From NCBI RefSeq assembly GCF_036370855.1, contig NC_088111.1, positions 21,487,501-21,551,500 of the forward strand: DNA of 64,000 nt, in the 5' to 3' direction. Made by a program: the position numbers and the translations under genes. Positions 25,560-36,570 of this stretch are shown here, piece by piece (position 1 is the stretch's first letter; every line of letters starts with the position of its first letter). The notes under the pieces are model-generated. The model did not search any database and was not told where the DNA came from. It saw nothing but the letters and a program-made list of their open reading frames with translations. Origin of the DNA: Dromaius novaehollandiae (lineage: Eukaryota; Chordata; Aves; Casuariiformes; Dromaiidae).

Positions 25560-26200
25560 GTTATTGGCCCCAGGGCCACCTGAACTGTTTCTTCTGTAGG
25601 GGTTGCTTCATCATCTGCTGAACCACATCTTTCATTCCTTTTGGCTGTAGAACTTCATGGATTAAAATTGCTCTTACTTTCTCTGCTCTACATTTTAGGC
25701 TTTTTGTCATTGTTTTTTTTTTTCCTTTGAAAGTCTGCCTTCAGGGCCACTCTCAGTTTCTCCCACTCTGGTAATTATGATCCCCACAGACAACAGTGGG
25801 GATCAGTGATCACTGTTCTTCCAGATGCTTTCAGGTCTCCTGTCGCCCATTCAAATGCAAGAACCTTTTTGTTTCCTCTGCAGTAAACATTTCTTTGAGT
25901 GTGATTCTTCCTGAATATATTCATGAGTGTTGGCAGTTGGCATTGTGTCTGCTACAGCATAAAACTAATAGCTAAGCTGCTACATGGTATGTATGTGAGC
26001 GTTAGTGAGTGGGAGAATCAGGGGACTCGCAGTCTCCTGATCAACAGCAATATCTACTGTATCTCCAAACAGACTTTTTTTTTAAAGACATTTCTGTAGA
26101 TATATAAATATAATCACATTTACAAAACTCTGCTGTTTCCTTTCGCTCAGCTCTCCCCCGTTCTCCTTTTGATATCTCCAGGGGCGCTGGAGGTCCCTGT
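25560..26200. other. Duplicated spacer matching 43.70-44.37 kb
   Basis: Diverged homology (for example around TCATAATCTGCTGAACCA and CAGTAAACATT) to 43705-44370. No gene is seen. In this copy the homology runs on into the CpG island; in the other copy it stops at a CR1 insertion at 44378. Confidence 0.6.
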
Positions 26201-26209
26201 GAGCAAGAT

Positions 26210-27080
26210 GCCCGTGTCAAGGAGAGCCCCTGCCCGCTCTCCCCAACACCCACGAGCGCTGCAAGCAGGTTTCGCTCCCGTGGGGCTCTCACGCGTGCCC
26301 ACGTCGAGGCCCCGCGGCTGACCGGCGGCGCCGTCTCGCTGCCGCTCGCAGCCACCTTTCCCGGGGCCACCGTTGCCGGGCTTTCACGGAACAACCGACC
26401 GGCGGCAGCAGCTCCGCGGGCAGCAGCAGCCTGCGGCACCTGGGTGGTGGTGGTGGGGGGGTTGGTGTCCTTTCGGGGTGCGCTGTTCCCGCGCAGCAGC
26501 GCAGAAGCCCTTCCTGCGGCCGGGATTGAGGCGCTCCGGCACCGCCGGCTCCCCCCGCCACCGCGGCTCGTCGCGCTCCGCTTTGTGCCGGCGGCAGGAA
26601 GGCTCGTCCCCGCCGCGCTGCCCGGCCCCTGCCGCTGCCCTCCCGCCCGGCCCCAGCCGCGGCCCGGGAGCGCCGTGCGCGGCGCGGAGCCGCCGCCTGC
26701 GTGTGCCGCAGCCCCGCCGAGCGCCCCGCTCCCGCCGCTCTCGGCTCCCGACGCCGCCCGGGCCCTGGCGGGGCGCAGGCGAGGCCTCAGCGGGGCCGGC
26801 GCAGGGGCAGGGCGCAGCCCCGGGGCGGAGCTGGCGACGGCGGCGGCCTCAGCGGCGGCGTCCGAGAGGAGGCGCGGAGCCTCAGCAGAGAGTCGCTGCT
26901 GGCGGGGGGCAGCGCGGTGCGGCGCGATGCGGCGGTGCCGGGGCGCAGGACTGGCGGCGCTGGCCGCGGTGCTCCTGGGTGCGCGGGGATGGCGGCGGCG
27001 GCGGCGGCGGCGGCGGGGTGGGAGCCCGGCTCTGGGCCCGCGGACATTCTCCGCGGGGCCAGCGCCCTCACTTGTTCCTT
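26210..27080 (+). promoter_or_regulatory. CpG island over a TRAV-like leader exon
   Basis: About 870 bp of very GC- and CpG-rich DNA, unlike the AT-richer flanks at 25.6-26.1 kb. It includes a GGC run at 26991-27016 just inside the first intron of the V pseudogene. The leader ATG at 26927 lies near its right end, so the island probably served as the promoter of that V unit. No TATA box or octamer was recognised within it. Confidence 0.7.
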
Positions 27081-27913
27081 GGCTTTTAAGTCGCGCTTTC
27101 TGCCTCCCTCCCTCATCTGCCATTTCCCTTTCTCCCCTTGCAGCTCTCTGGCTCCCCCCTCACCTCCTTTTCTCATTCTTCTTCAGCCTTCTCATAAGTA
27201 CCAGTTGGCTTTCCTGTGCTGCTCCATCACTCCATACATCCATTCATTCCCCCGTGCCTTCAGCATTTGTTCTTGCCCTGAAATCAGCCGTCCTTCCTTC
27301 ACTGTCACACCTCGGCTCTCCTATCTACTTTTCCTGCCTTCATCCGTCCATCCACCCATCTGACTTTCAACCCATCCCTCCATGCATCCGCCACAAACCT
27401 CTAAGCCTCCTCCAGTCTCTCCACACACTGGTGCAGAGATCATTCTCCACGCCAGCCACTGGCTGCATGTCCCCATCCGTCCCGACCGCCTCTGTCTCGC
27501 TGCCGCTCTCCCTGTGCCTGACCCTTTCTCCGGGATTCTCCCGTGGAACCGGCTGTCGGAGACGGCATATCACCGGCACCAAGTGATTTTCGGCATGTTT
27601 GTCTTCTTTCTCGGCAGTGGCTGCGGGCAGGGCCCAGGTGCAGCAGGAGCCGTTGGCAGAGGCCACTGAGGGCACTGGCATTAACCTCACCTGCTCACAC
27701 CCCAACATACAGACCATCGAGACCATCTACTGTTACTGGCAGCTCCCGGGACGAGGTCCCGCATTCATCACGAGTGCTTTCAAAGGATCCAAAGAGGTGC
27801 AGAACCCACCGGGGACCCTGCTGGTGGCCGAAGACCACTGCTCCAGCGCACTGCAGCTCGCCCAGCCCAGGTGTTGAGATGCGGCGCTGTATTACTGCAT
27901 GGTGGGAGACCCG
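26927..27913 (+). pseudogene. TRAV/TRDV-like V gene with one stop codon
   Basis: Leader exon 26927-26978 (MRRCRGAGLAALAAVLL, phase 1, donor GTGCGC). V exon starts at 27618 after CTTTCTCGGCAG and joins in frame to give VAAGRAQVQQEPLAEA. First Cys is in INLTCSHPN, then YCYWQLPGRGPAFI, where Cys replaces the conserved Trp that the 50.4-kb paralogue keeps (HWYWQLP). Framework 3 reads PPGTLLVAED. TGA at 27875-27877 replaces TGG of the paralogue, followed by DAALYYCMVGD. Two lesions (Trp to Cys, Trp to stop) in otherwise open sequence. TCR V domains pair to bind antigen after V(D)J joining; this one cannot make a full domain. Confidence 0.85.
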
Positions 27914-28374
27914 GTGGCACAGGCTGGGGCTGCGGCCGGGCACGAACGGAGGTGTGCGGGATGGGGCCTGGAGACGTGCCCCACCCAGGCCGCCAGGGCA
28001 CGCTGCCGCTCCATCCACTGGCGCCGCCTCGCCTCCCTTCGCCCCTCGCTGCGCCGCAGAGGGCCTGCCCGTCGGCGGGTGCCGCTGCGCCATAGCCTTG
28101 GTGGTGTGAGGGCCCCTGAAACGGCTCCCAAGCCGCCGACTGACCAAGTAGCTCCTGCCCTGGCCGTGATGGAGACAGATATACCCCCGTGGCGGCAGCA
28201 GTGGGTGAGGATACAGTGACCGTAATGCTGGTGATGCCTTCGGTGCCTGGAGGTGGGGTGATTGAGCTGATGAGGATCTCCCGGTATCCCCATTTGCTGG
28301 CACTTCAACACAGGAACCCCCAGTGTCCACAGCCCTACAAGAGTTGATGGATGGTATGCAGATCTACACACACA

Positions 28375-28640
28375 GTGTGGACAGGTGGGATTCCTCCAGT
28401 AACCAGCCTTAGACACTCAGGCAGCATGACCTGGTCTCCCAGTTGTCTCATGCACAAAGCACAGACACAAAACAGAGGCAAACAGGTCTCTCCAGCAGTT
28501 GGTCCAGACCTGTGGTCTTACCTGTAGCTGATTCCCAAACCCCATGGTCTCTCCAGTAGCTGGCTGGGAGCTCCTGGTCCCTCCAGTAGCCAACCCTCAG
28601 CTCACCCTTGTCTCTCCGGTATGTGACTCCCAGGGCCCAG
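28375..28640. repeat. Degenerate ~30-bp minisatellite
   Basis: The core CTCCAGTAGC or close variants recur near 28391, 28491, 28551, 28583 and 28613, with spacing near multiples of 30 bp. Read on the minus strand it gives repeated YWRD-like words, which I take as a repeat artefact. Confidence 0.55.
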
Positions 28641-29644
28641 CTTAGCACAGGCAGCTGGAGGCTGTGTATGTGGATATTTGAAGGGATAGAGAGCACTTTT
28701 CAGCAAAGCAAAGGCCTGTGCTGCCATTTCCCCCCCCCCCCCCCCCGCCCCCCGCCAGAGGCGGGGAGGGGCAGTGTGTCTGCCTCAGGTGGAGGGTTTC
28801 TGCAGCAGGTGCTTTTCACAGAGCCCTTTCCCTTGAGGAGCCTCTTGACTGGCTGGGGGAGTACAGAGGGGAAATCCTTGTGGGGAGAGACAGCCTGGGT
28901 CCCGGTGCCTTTGTCTGTGTCTGGTCCTAGCTCTGTTCAGACAGTACGTAGGGACAAGGAGGACATGGTTGGGAGCAAGGGGCCCTTCTCCATCCCCTGC
29001 TGGGCTGGGCGCAAGCCTCTGTCTCGGGCTGGGCTCTGGATGGCAAGAGGAGTTCACCACGGACACTTCTTCCTTGCTGGGGAATGGCTGGGCTGCTTGT
29101 GATCTCCAAGAGGGCAAAAAGCAGGAAGACACCCAGCAGCCTCATTGTGCCTGAGAGCAGGCTGCACGATGTTAGGCTCCTACATGAATTTTTGGGTGCC
29201 CAGGGCCCCTTTGGCAATGTGGTGCGGAGTTCAGAGGCAGCAGTGCTGCAGCTGGGTATGTCTGACTGAGAGGCTATCCAAGCACCTTTGGGCCTAGAGG
29301 CTTGTGAAAGAGCTCAGCTGTGGCCTGACTGCACATAGGGACCTCCGAGTGCTGAAAAAGCCTCCCCTTGGCCCTTGGGAGGAAAGGGTGCAGCTTGATT
29401 GCTTTGCTTAGGCTGAGCATTTTAACAGCTCCAACTCCTTTCTGCAGAGAGCCTCCCTGGGGCAGAGGTGTAAGGTCCCAAGGAGATCTGTCTGGAGCAG
29501 CAGTGAGAGAGTTTTGCTCCACCCTCTGGGCTGAGGTCTGGAGGGTGCTTTGAGCCTGCAGAGGCAGGGGAAGACAGGACCTGCTATCTTCAGCACCCTC
29601 TTTCTCGGAGATACCTGGACACCTCATGGAGTGGAGATCGTGAC

Positions 29645-30794
29645 ATGGTCTGGTTTTTCTGGCAGCCCTGCTGGGACTGGCAGCCTTTGGTGAGACACAC
29701 TTTCAGGCTGGGGAGCATCAGAGCAAGAGAGTGTCCTGTCAGTGCTGGAGGGGGAGATGTGAATTCTGACTTCACGGGGAACTGTCAGTCTTTCTGCCGG
29801 GAGAGCAGGGGCTGCAGGTGGAGCACTGCAAGTACTCTGAGGGATGTCAGGAGTAATGGGCATAAAAGGGGGAATGAGGCTCTGCATGTCTCTTTCTCAG
29901 GTAACAAGTGCCTTTATGTGCACTGTTTATCCATACGTATTTAGAGAGAGAGAGAGAGCTGCCAGGGGAGGGACCAGTGCTAGACATGGGAAATTCTCTC
30001 CTTGGTGGATTTGAAAAACATGTTGTCAATCTATGCTGGAAGGACAAAAATCCTTGAAGAGCGTTCAGAGAAGGCTAGGTCCATGCTAGGAGAGATGGAA
30101 AGCTTTATAAAGGGCATGTCCAGGGCATGGACAGACACTGTGGTGTGGCTTAGGGAGAGAATACTGTAGTGAGAAGTATGAACAGAGGCAGAAGGAGAGA
30201 CCAATAGCTAACACAGCTGCTTCTGATCTCCAGGAGGGGCAAAAGCCAGTGATAGGTACAGAAAGAGTGGATGGCCTCACAGCCCAGTGAGATACTGATG
30301 AAAATCAGGATGAGCTCACAGACTGGCCTCTGAGGAGTAACAAGAACTTGGAGAAAGAAGGGTGTACAGACAAACACCTTAGTTTTCTACAGGCTGTGAA
30401 AAGTGAAAAATGGAGGTGGGGGATAGTGAGAGAGCTGGTGAAGTGATAGATAGATGCATATGCAGACAAGCAGTGCTGAAATGCCTTTCTGGCTTTACAG
30501 GTCATGCGCAAAAGGACTTTGTGCTCCAGTTCCCACCAGAAGCAACCATCCAGGCAGGACACAATGTAGCACTGCACTGTAATTTCTCCTTGAGCTATTC
30601 CAATCCCTACAACTCCTGCTACCAGCAGCTTCCAACTCAGCCCCCTAAGCTGTTGCTGCAAGTGGAAAAATGGAAACCTCAGGCAGAGTCAGGAAGGTTC
30701 TCCTCTTTGCTGTCTGTGGAGACCTCCCTCGTGCTTCTCCGTGTGCAGAAAGCTGAGCTCCAAGACAGCGCTGTCTCTCTCTCTGCACTGAGCC
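29645..30794 (+). pseudogene. TCR V segment with open frame but lost Trp and second Cys
   Basis: A leader-like exon ends at 29689 before GTGAGA; LAALLGLAAF is readable but out of frame with the only nearby ATG (29645). The V exon begins at 30501 after CTGGCTTTACAG, phase 1, with HAQKDFVLQFPPEATIQAG and first Cys in ALHCNFS. The frame stays open to the RSS. The conserved Trp is Cys (NSCYQQLP) and the tyrosine-tyrosine-cysteine end of framework 3 has become SLS (QDSAVSLSALS). It is a paralogue of the truncated unit at 13600. Open frame, but two hallmark residues are gone, so a stable V domain is unlikely. Confidence 0.75.
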
Positions 30795-30833
30795 CACACT
30801 GGTGCCCTCAGTGCACAGTACTGCACAGAAAGG
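30795..30833 (+). other. Recombination signal sequence, 23-bp spacer
   Basis: Heptamer CACACTG (30795-30801), 23-bp spacer, nonamer ACAGAAAGG (30825-30833), directly after the ALSP end of the V exon at 30501. Confidence 0.65.
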
Positions 30834-31099
30834 CATGCAGAGTGCTCTGAGGGGTGTTTCTCTCCTTGCCTCTGTTTGCATGCAGCTTTGAGCTCAGCTT
30901 GCTCAGCAACGGCACCTGGGGGCTGTGGTGAGGCTGGGTTGTTGCCTCCCCTGCCCATGCGATGGGAGGAAGTGTCATTAAGCACATGTCAGTGAGGCTT
31001 TCACAGATGTGTCTAGATCCGGGGTCGTGGGAAATGATCAAAATGGTGTAGCAAAACTGACATGGTCTCAAGGGGAGACTGACCCTGAAGGAGAGCTAT

Positions 31100-32510
31100 T
31101 GGAGAGCTATTACCACATAAGCCACAGCAGACTCGGGAACAGCCCTGAGCTGCAGAAACTAACTGGGTCACAGGGGCGAGTAGGCAGAAGTATCCTACTT
31201 GCTTGTCCAGCTCTTGTTCTTTCCTCAGGCACCACCGATGGCCACTGTTGGAGCAGAGGGCCCTCGGTGGGAGACATGACTGTCCTTATGGTTTTATATC
31301 ACCTAGCCTAAGTAGCCTGAGGAGGGAAAATCCCTTCCTAGCCCTGCATCTGGGGATGAGGCAAACTCTCAGCATTTGAGCAAGTTGCTTCAGCCAGACA
31401 ATGGAGAAGATTCTCTGCTCCATCCCCTCAAGATGTCCCACTCCTTTTCATGTGTCTCCTTCAGCTTTGGGGAATCACCAGTGCTTGGTGCTTGGCTGGG
31501 GGGAGTCCCCATGTCCCTGAGTTGGTGTGGGTTTCTCTGCCAAAGACAAAACACCTGGCCCCTCTATTTCTAGGAAGTAGTTTGTTGCTCTGTGTGCAGT
31601 GCTCTTGTGGTGCTAAGTCTGTTTGGTGGAGCAAAGAGCTGGCCTTGGAGAGCAGCTGTGGTGGAAGGTGACAGAAACAGCCAAGGTTCCTGAAAGGAGA
31701 CACTGGCTGGGTTTTCCTGCCCGGGGGGGTAAATGTGCAGGTTTTTGCAGTGAGGCCTGCTGAGGTGACACACAGAGCTCAGTCTTTGTGCCAAGGAGGG
31801 TGTGGGGAATGCATGAGAAGGAGAGACTGGACAGAGAGAATGAGAAGATGGGAAGGAGAAGAAGGCACCTGGAGAAAAGAGATGGCCTGTGCCTGTGAGG
31901 GACAGGAAGGTAGATGAGTAGCTGCACTCCCACTTGGACAGGAAAGAAAGCAGTAGTTTGGATGCCAGCTGGAGGATGGTTTCCATTCTGTCCTCTTGCT
32001 CTTGAAGCACCCAAAGATGTGTGTGATGGAAGATTCAGGATTTTGTGAGAAAAGTGGGGCATGTGGGAGACCAAATAATAAACATGTTTGAACATGGGGG
32101 CACTACTACCTCATTCCAAAATGACCTTCGAAATGTCCTGCATGCTCTTTTCTAAGCACATTACATTGATTCTGATTGCCCATGGGACTAATCTTTCCGT
32201 GTTCCTTTACATTCATAACTTCCCCAGATGTCCTGAAAAGTGAATGCCATGACTTAGCATTGCTGAAGATGCTGTTGGAGGACTCTTCACAGACTGAGCA
32301 GTCACTGAGAAGTGCAGGCAGAGGGCATGAGTTAGTCTGCTGAGTTAGTATGCTCACATCTGTTGTGTTTTCCTGGTCACATTTGGAGTTGGAAAGCTGG
32401 ATGCACAGTGTGGCTGGCAAGAACTCAGAGCATGATTCTTCCACGGTGTTGTCTGTAGTATTTCTAACACTCCTGCCTGCCATGAATGGCTGATCTTGTC
32501 CTATGACTCA
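31100..32510. other. Spacer, no gene seen
   Basis: No supported exon, V framework or repeat family found in this stretch. Confidence 0.4.
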
Positions 32511-32519
32511 CCCTAGAAC

Positions 32520-32925
32520 AGCAAACTAAACTGCTGGTTCCCTGTGCCCAGGTGTCAGACAGGAAGGGAGGCACTGCTTACCAGGGCATTTTCCCCTAAA
32601 GGCTCGTCTCAGGAGACAGTATTTCCCCTGGCAAAAGGCCCCTTTCAGCTTCTTGAGGCACTGACATGCAGGAGTGAGTTTGGCAGAGGCCACCCAGCAG
32701 GTCATGGGGCTGGAGCACATGGCACACAAGCAGAGGCTTGGTGAACTGGGCTTCTTCAGCCTTAAAAAGAGATGAAGGAAGACTTTCTTGCTGTCCACAG
32801 TTACCTGATTGGAGGCTAAAAGCCAGACGGAGGCAGAATGTTCTCGAAGGTACTCAGCAATAAAGTGAAAGACAATGGACACAGGTTAGAATATGGGAAA
32901 TAGGGACACATCTCTAGGAATCCTC
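32520..32925 (+). mobile_element. Old CR1 LINE 3'-region fragment
   Basis: Contains degraded sense-strand CR1 3' sequence: GGGCTTCTTCAGCCTTAAAA near 32749 and GACAATGGACACAGGTTAGA near 32870, which correspond to the CR1 segment between RT and the 3' terminus. No open frame. Strongly diverged, so old. Confidence 0.6.
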
Positions 32926-33017
32926 TTTCACAGCATGTGAGGCGCCGTGCTTGCATGAGTTGGAGGGGGCTAGGAGAGAGCCTGCTGGCGTTACTGCTAC
33001 AGGTCTTAGAAGGTTAA

Positions 33018-33085
33018 AGATTATTACTACTATTATTATTCATAGCAGTAGCAGTACTAGTGGTAGTAATAGTGTTGTTCTTTTT
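33018..33085. repeat. Degenerate trinucleotide (ATT/AGT) repeat
   Basis: A run of TTA/CTA/GTA triplets from about 33022 to 33075. Confidence 0.65.
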
Positions 33086-34335
33086 GATATCATAATTGTG
33101 GAGTTTTTTGGAGCAAAGCCTAAATCAGGCTTAAGCAAAATGAACAGAGCTCTTTCCTGTGGCTGGTACACAGGGTCCCTCTAAAGCTGATCCAAAAAGG
33201 AGGGCGGGTGTGTGCATGTGTTCCTATCTGCATCACCCCACCCTTTCCCATCCCATTCCTGTTCCAGGGTTCAGGGCTGTGCTATTCACAGACTTCACAG
33301 ACTAGCACCCCAAGGATTGCCTCATGTACACCCTGGGGAGGCAGCAACTTACTGATTCCCAGCTTTTCCCCCTTCAGCCATCCTTGTCACCTCTGGGTTT
33401 GTGGGAGTCCACGGTCCCTGTTGGAGCCCAGTTCCTCTCTGGAGTTGCAGGTTATCCTGCCAGAACAGGACACTTCCAGACTCCCTGGGGTGGTGCAGAG
33501 TAGGGGTGGTGCAGAGCAGGGTTTCCCACCTGCTTTCTGCTTCTGGGCATTCTGGTGAGAGGTTTACTTATAAAACCGCAAGGATAGCAAGCCTTGTTCT
33601 TTCCGCTCTTGAGTAACTGGTGCATGTGTTGCTCTCACTTTAGCCTAATGGTGCTGTTCCTAACACACATCAGGACTTAGCATGACCTCTGTGTTAGGCC
33701 CAGAGCCTGAACAGAAATTGAGTGAACAGCCATAGGGGCATGAGAGGAGCAGAGGGGCCCTACACTTATTACCGCTGCCCTTGGGTGTAGACCATACCCC
33801 CTCATTCTGGGGACAGACAGCAGGATGAGAACGAGAAGTTTCTGAGTTATCACCAAAGCTATTTCTCCCACTGTCTCCACTCCTACCATCCTCTGGGACC
33901 ATCTTCTGTCTGAGCCTCTTACCCAGCTCCATCCAGAGCAAGAGAAAATCCATTTCCCAACAGCTCGTGGAGCTGCTTACTTCACAGGGTCTCTTGCAAC
34001 CCTGGGATCCTCAGTAGAGGATGACAGTAGTTGGGGTCCCACTCTGCAGGATGTACTCCGAGGCCAGGGGGATGCTTCTGGGCTGATATTCAGCAAGTCA
34101 ATGACTGATGACCACTGCCTGGGGAGTAGCTAGGGGTGTCTTCCTCATCTCCAAGGGGCAGTGTCTGAAAGGGGGCCATTGCAGTGTGTCCATTCTTCCT
34201 GTTCCTCTGGGAATGGCGAAGGGCCTCCCTGTGCCCCAACTCTATTTCTCTGCAGAGCAGCACATTTCTCCCTGGGCAGCTTGGGAGAGCATCTGGAAAT
34301 GGAATGAACACACAGAGGGCCAGGCTTGAATGCAC
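33086..34335. other. Spacer with duplicated fragment, no gene seen
   Basis: The piece at about 33300-33520 matches 14515-14610. No coding exon is supported. Confidence 0.4.
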
Positions 34336-34341
34336 TTTAAT
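34336..34341 (-). promoter_or_regulatory. Probable poly(A) signal of the keratin gene
   Basis: ATTAAA on the minus strand, about 360 bp downstream of the keratin stop, a distance plausible for feather keratin 3' UTRs. Confidence 0.4.
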
Positions 34342-34699
34342 GACTCTAAAGAGGGAAAGAAAGTCACACAGTGTGGAGGCCCTTGAGCAGGGAGCACCAG
34401 GAGCAGTCAAGAATCTGTGTCCAATAGCCACGAGACAGTTTCCACTGGGCATCTCTCTGCCTGCCCTGCAGAGGGAGAGGGAGCAACAGATCCTCCCTAG
34501 GCTACCTTGCGGGGGTGGGGGGGGGGGGTATTGCAGCCCAGAGGAACAGAAGACAACAAAGAAAATTGGAGGGAAAGGAGGAGTAGAAGACAGGAAGAGT
34601 TTCAGAGACCTCCCTTCCTGACCTCCATTGTATGTGAAGCCCTTAATGCTCAGTCTCTCTGAAGAGTCTCTATGAAACCCATGGCCAGGAGCTTTATCC

Positions 34700-35071
34700 T
34701 CAGTCTAGCACCATCTTCTGGATTCCTGAAGGCCTTGTCTGGGCTGTCACCGGTGGCAGTAGCGGGCGGGGCGGGGGGGACCTTCTGTTGCAGTAGTGGC
34801 TGTAAATGCTGGAGACGTCACAGCACCCAGAAGTGATGGGGACTCCCTCATAACTGAGGATGCTGCCAGAGGCAGCAGAGGTGGAGGACCCTGCGATGGT
34901 GTTCTGTGGGAAGGAGCTGAGGATGGGGCCAGGCAGGTTCACCACCATGGGAGAGGGCTGGATGACAACAGAGGAGTCCTGGCACTGCCTGACACAGGGC
35001 TTATTGCAGCTGTTGGACAGTGGGGTGGGGCTGCAGGGCCGGCATGGCAGGCACTGGTTGTAGTAGGACAT
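34700..35071 (-). CDS. Feather-type beta-keratin (corneous beta protein), 123 residues
   Basis: ATG at 35071 starts [13 protein letters not shown], followed by the family's Cys-rich N-terminus ([17 protein letters not shown]), the beta-sheet core ([20 protein letters not shown]) and [13 protein letters not shown]. Beta-keratins polymerise into the filaments of feathers, scales and claws. Conserved identity runs to about residue 95 (SHYCNRR). The usual short Arg-Cys-rich end is replaced by a Pro-rich tail ([12 protein letters not shown]) over a C-rich tract, making it longer than the ~98-100 residues typical of feather keratins; a frameshift near the natural C-terminus is likely. The coding part is one exon as in this family. 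An upstream acceptor AG is not where expected: the minus strand has CTCTCACATGTGC, the nearest AG being 4 bp before the ATG. Either a mildly damaged gene or a divergent member. Confidence 0.8.
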   Translation of the reverse strand: MSYYNQCLPCRPCSPTPLSNSCNKPCVRQCQDSSVVIQPSPMVVNLPGPILSSFPQNTIAGSSTSAASGSILSYEGVPITSGCCDVSSIYSHYCNRRSPPPRPLLPPVTAQTRPSGIQKMVLD

Positions 35072-35477
35072 GTCTCGGGACGAGAGGTTGCACATGTGAG
35101 AGAGGGCAGGGAGGAAGCAGAGCACAGGGGTGCATGAGTAGCAGCCTGATGCCCTGACACAGGGGAGCCAAGGCACCTGCTGGGCGTGGAGCTGGAGGCT
35201 GTGTGAGTAACCCCAAGGGCTTCTTGCCCTCAGTCTCCCAAGGTCCTGCAAAGAGCAGCCAGGCCCAGGATGGATCCTGCCTAGCCTGTAGCTGAAGAAC
35301 CACCTCAGCAAAGTCCCAGCTTCTCTCCTTACCAGACCTTTTATTCCCTTTCCCCTCTCATGACAAGGATCTCAGAGCACCAGCATAAGACAGAGGAGCA
35401 GGTTTCAGCTGAGCTATTCATTGAAGCAAGACCTCATCCTGAAGGAGGAGGTGGAATAGAAGAGGCTTCAGATTCAC

Positions 35478-35520
35478 CTTGAGAAGAAGGTTCCCAATGA
35501 GAAGAACGTGAAGGAAGTGG
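35478..35520 (-). other. Keratin non-coding 5' exon
   Basis: Minus-strand sequence downstream of the TATA box ends in CTTCTCAAG before GTGAAT, a good donor, as expected for the small untranslated first exon of beta-keratin genes. The left end (about 35520) is placed ~26 bp from the TATA box and is approximate. Confidence 0.5.
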
Positions 35521-35545
35521 ATGAAAGAGCGAGGAGCTGGGCTGA

Positions 35546-35553
35546 CTTTTATA
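35546..35553 (-). promoter_or_regulatory. Keratin TATA box
   Basis: TATAAAAG on the minus strand, about 475 bp upstream of the keratin ATG. The paralogous position in the 21.6-22.6 kb copy is mutated. Confidence 0.65.
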
Positions 35554-36299
35554 CTGGGCCTGCACTGCCCCTGGCACAGAAGCATCCTTTGCAAAAGTGA
35601 CAATTTTCTAAGATGCTCATAATGAACCAAAAAAAATACCAGCTAATGACATCGACTGTGTTGTTGTTTCCCTCTAGGTTTCCTTTTCATTTCCTGGTTT
35701 ATGCCATGCCCATTACCTCACAGAGGCTTCTTTTGAGTGCTCTGATGAGAGGTTCAAGGATTTCTGGGGCAGAAATGTGTAAGTGCAGGCAGAAGACATG
35801 ATCCAGTGGCCAGAAGGGTTCTGTGCAGACAGATGTCATCATACTGAGATGCTTCAGTGGGGTTGTTTGTGGCTCCATTCTCAGGAAGGGTTGCAACTGC
35901 TCCTAGACCTGCAATCCTTGTCTCAATGCTCAAGGGCTTGCAGGTATGAGGATGTGCAGCATCCTTCCCTTTCTCTCCTTCCCAGCTCTCTGCAACAGTC
36001 ACTGGTGTTCATCTGCCCAGGCAGGTCATCTGCGCTACTGGGATTCAATGCCTTCTGCTTAATGCTGCTTCCGGGAGAGATTGGCTGACCTGTTTGTCCT
36101 CCTCCTCTCTCTGTGCAGTCTCTGAGAGTCCTCAAAGAGTGCTGTCAGCTTGTCTGGGGCTTTGTCCTGCTCAGAGCACTCAAGTCCTGTCCTGTAGGGG
36201 GACTCTCCAGCGACTCTTCAGTCAGGTCCTCTTGGTGTCTCCCCCTACCCTGCTGTGTGTTTGTGGGCAGTAGTGGAGGGGGAGTGTGCTTGTGCACCA

Positions 36300-36570
36300 G
36301 TCTGCACAAATAAGAGTAAGCACACGGTATGTATTCTTATGCATGTGTGTGAACACACCTGAGTGCATGTACCTGGTGTGTGTGCACATGCATGAGCTCA
36401 TGTTTCTCTGCAGTTGTGCCTTTGCATGTGTATGAGCGTATTTATGTAACTTCATGTGCATGTGTGTTCATGCACATGTTTGCTTGTGTCTATGCATCTG
36501 TGTGTGTATTTGTGCATCCTGGGTATGTGTAAGTGTGTGTATGTGTGTACACAATTATGTCATATTCCAT
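36300..36570. repeat. Degenerate TG-rich tandem repeat
   Basis: Alternating TGTGCATG-like words over ~270 bp, low-complexity purine/pyrimidine alternation. Confidence 0.75.

Noticed and set aside
26041-27123. 360-codon open frame on the minus strand over the CpG island
   Set aside because: Composition is Ala/Arg/Pro/Gly low complexity, explained by GC-rich DNA lacking stop codons. No domain, and it overlaps a credible V leader on the other strand.
26444-27586. 380-codon open frame on the plus strand through the leader exon
   Set aside because: The frame matches the leader only because the island lacks stops; splice donor and phase support a short leader exon instead.
28375-28640. CRISPR-like regularly spaced repeats
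   Set aside because: Repeat cores are degenerate with irregular spacing, in a vertebrate context; it is a minisatellite.
36300-36570. TG-rich array here and CA-rich array at 47.7-48.1 kb as arms of an inverted repeat
   Set aside because: Flanking sequence does not match in inverted orientation; complementarity is explained by simple dinucleotide composition.
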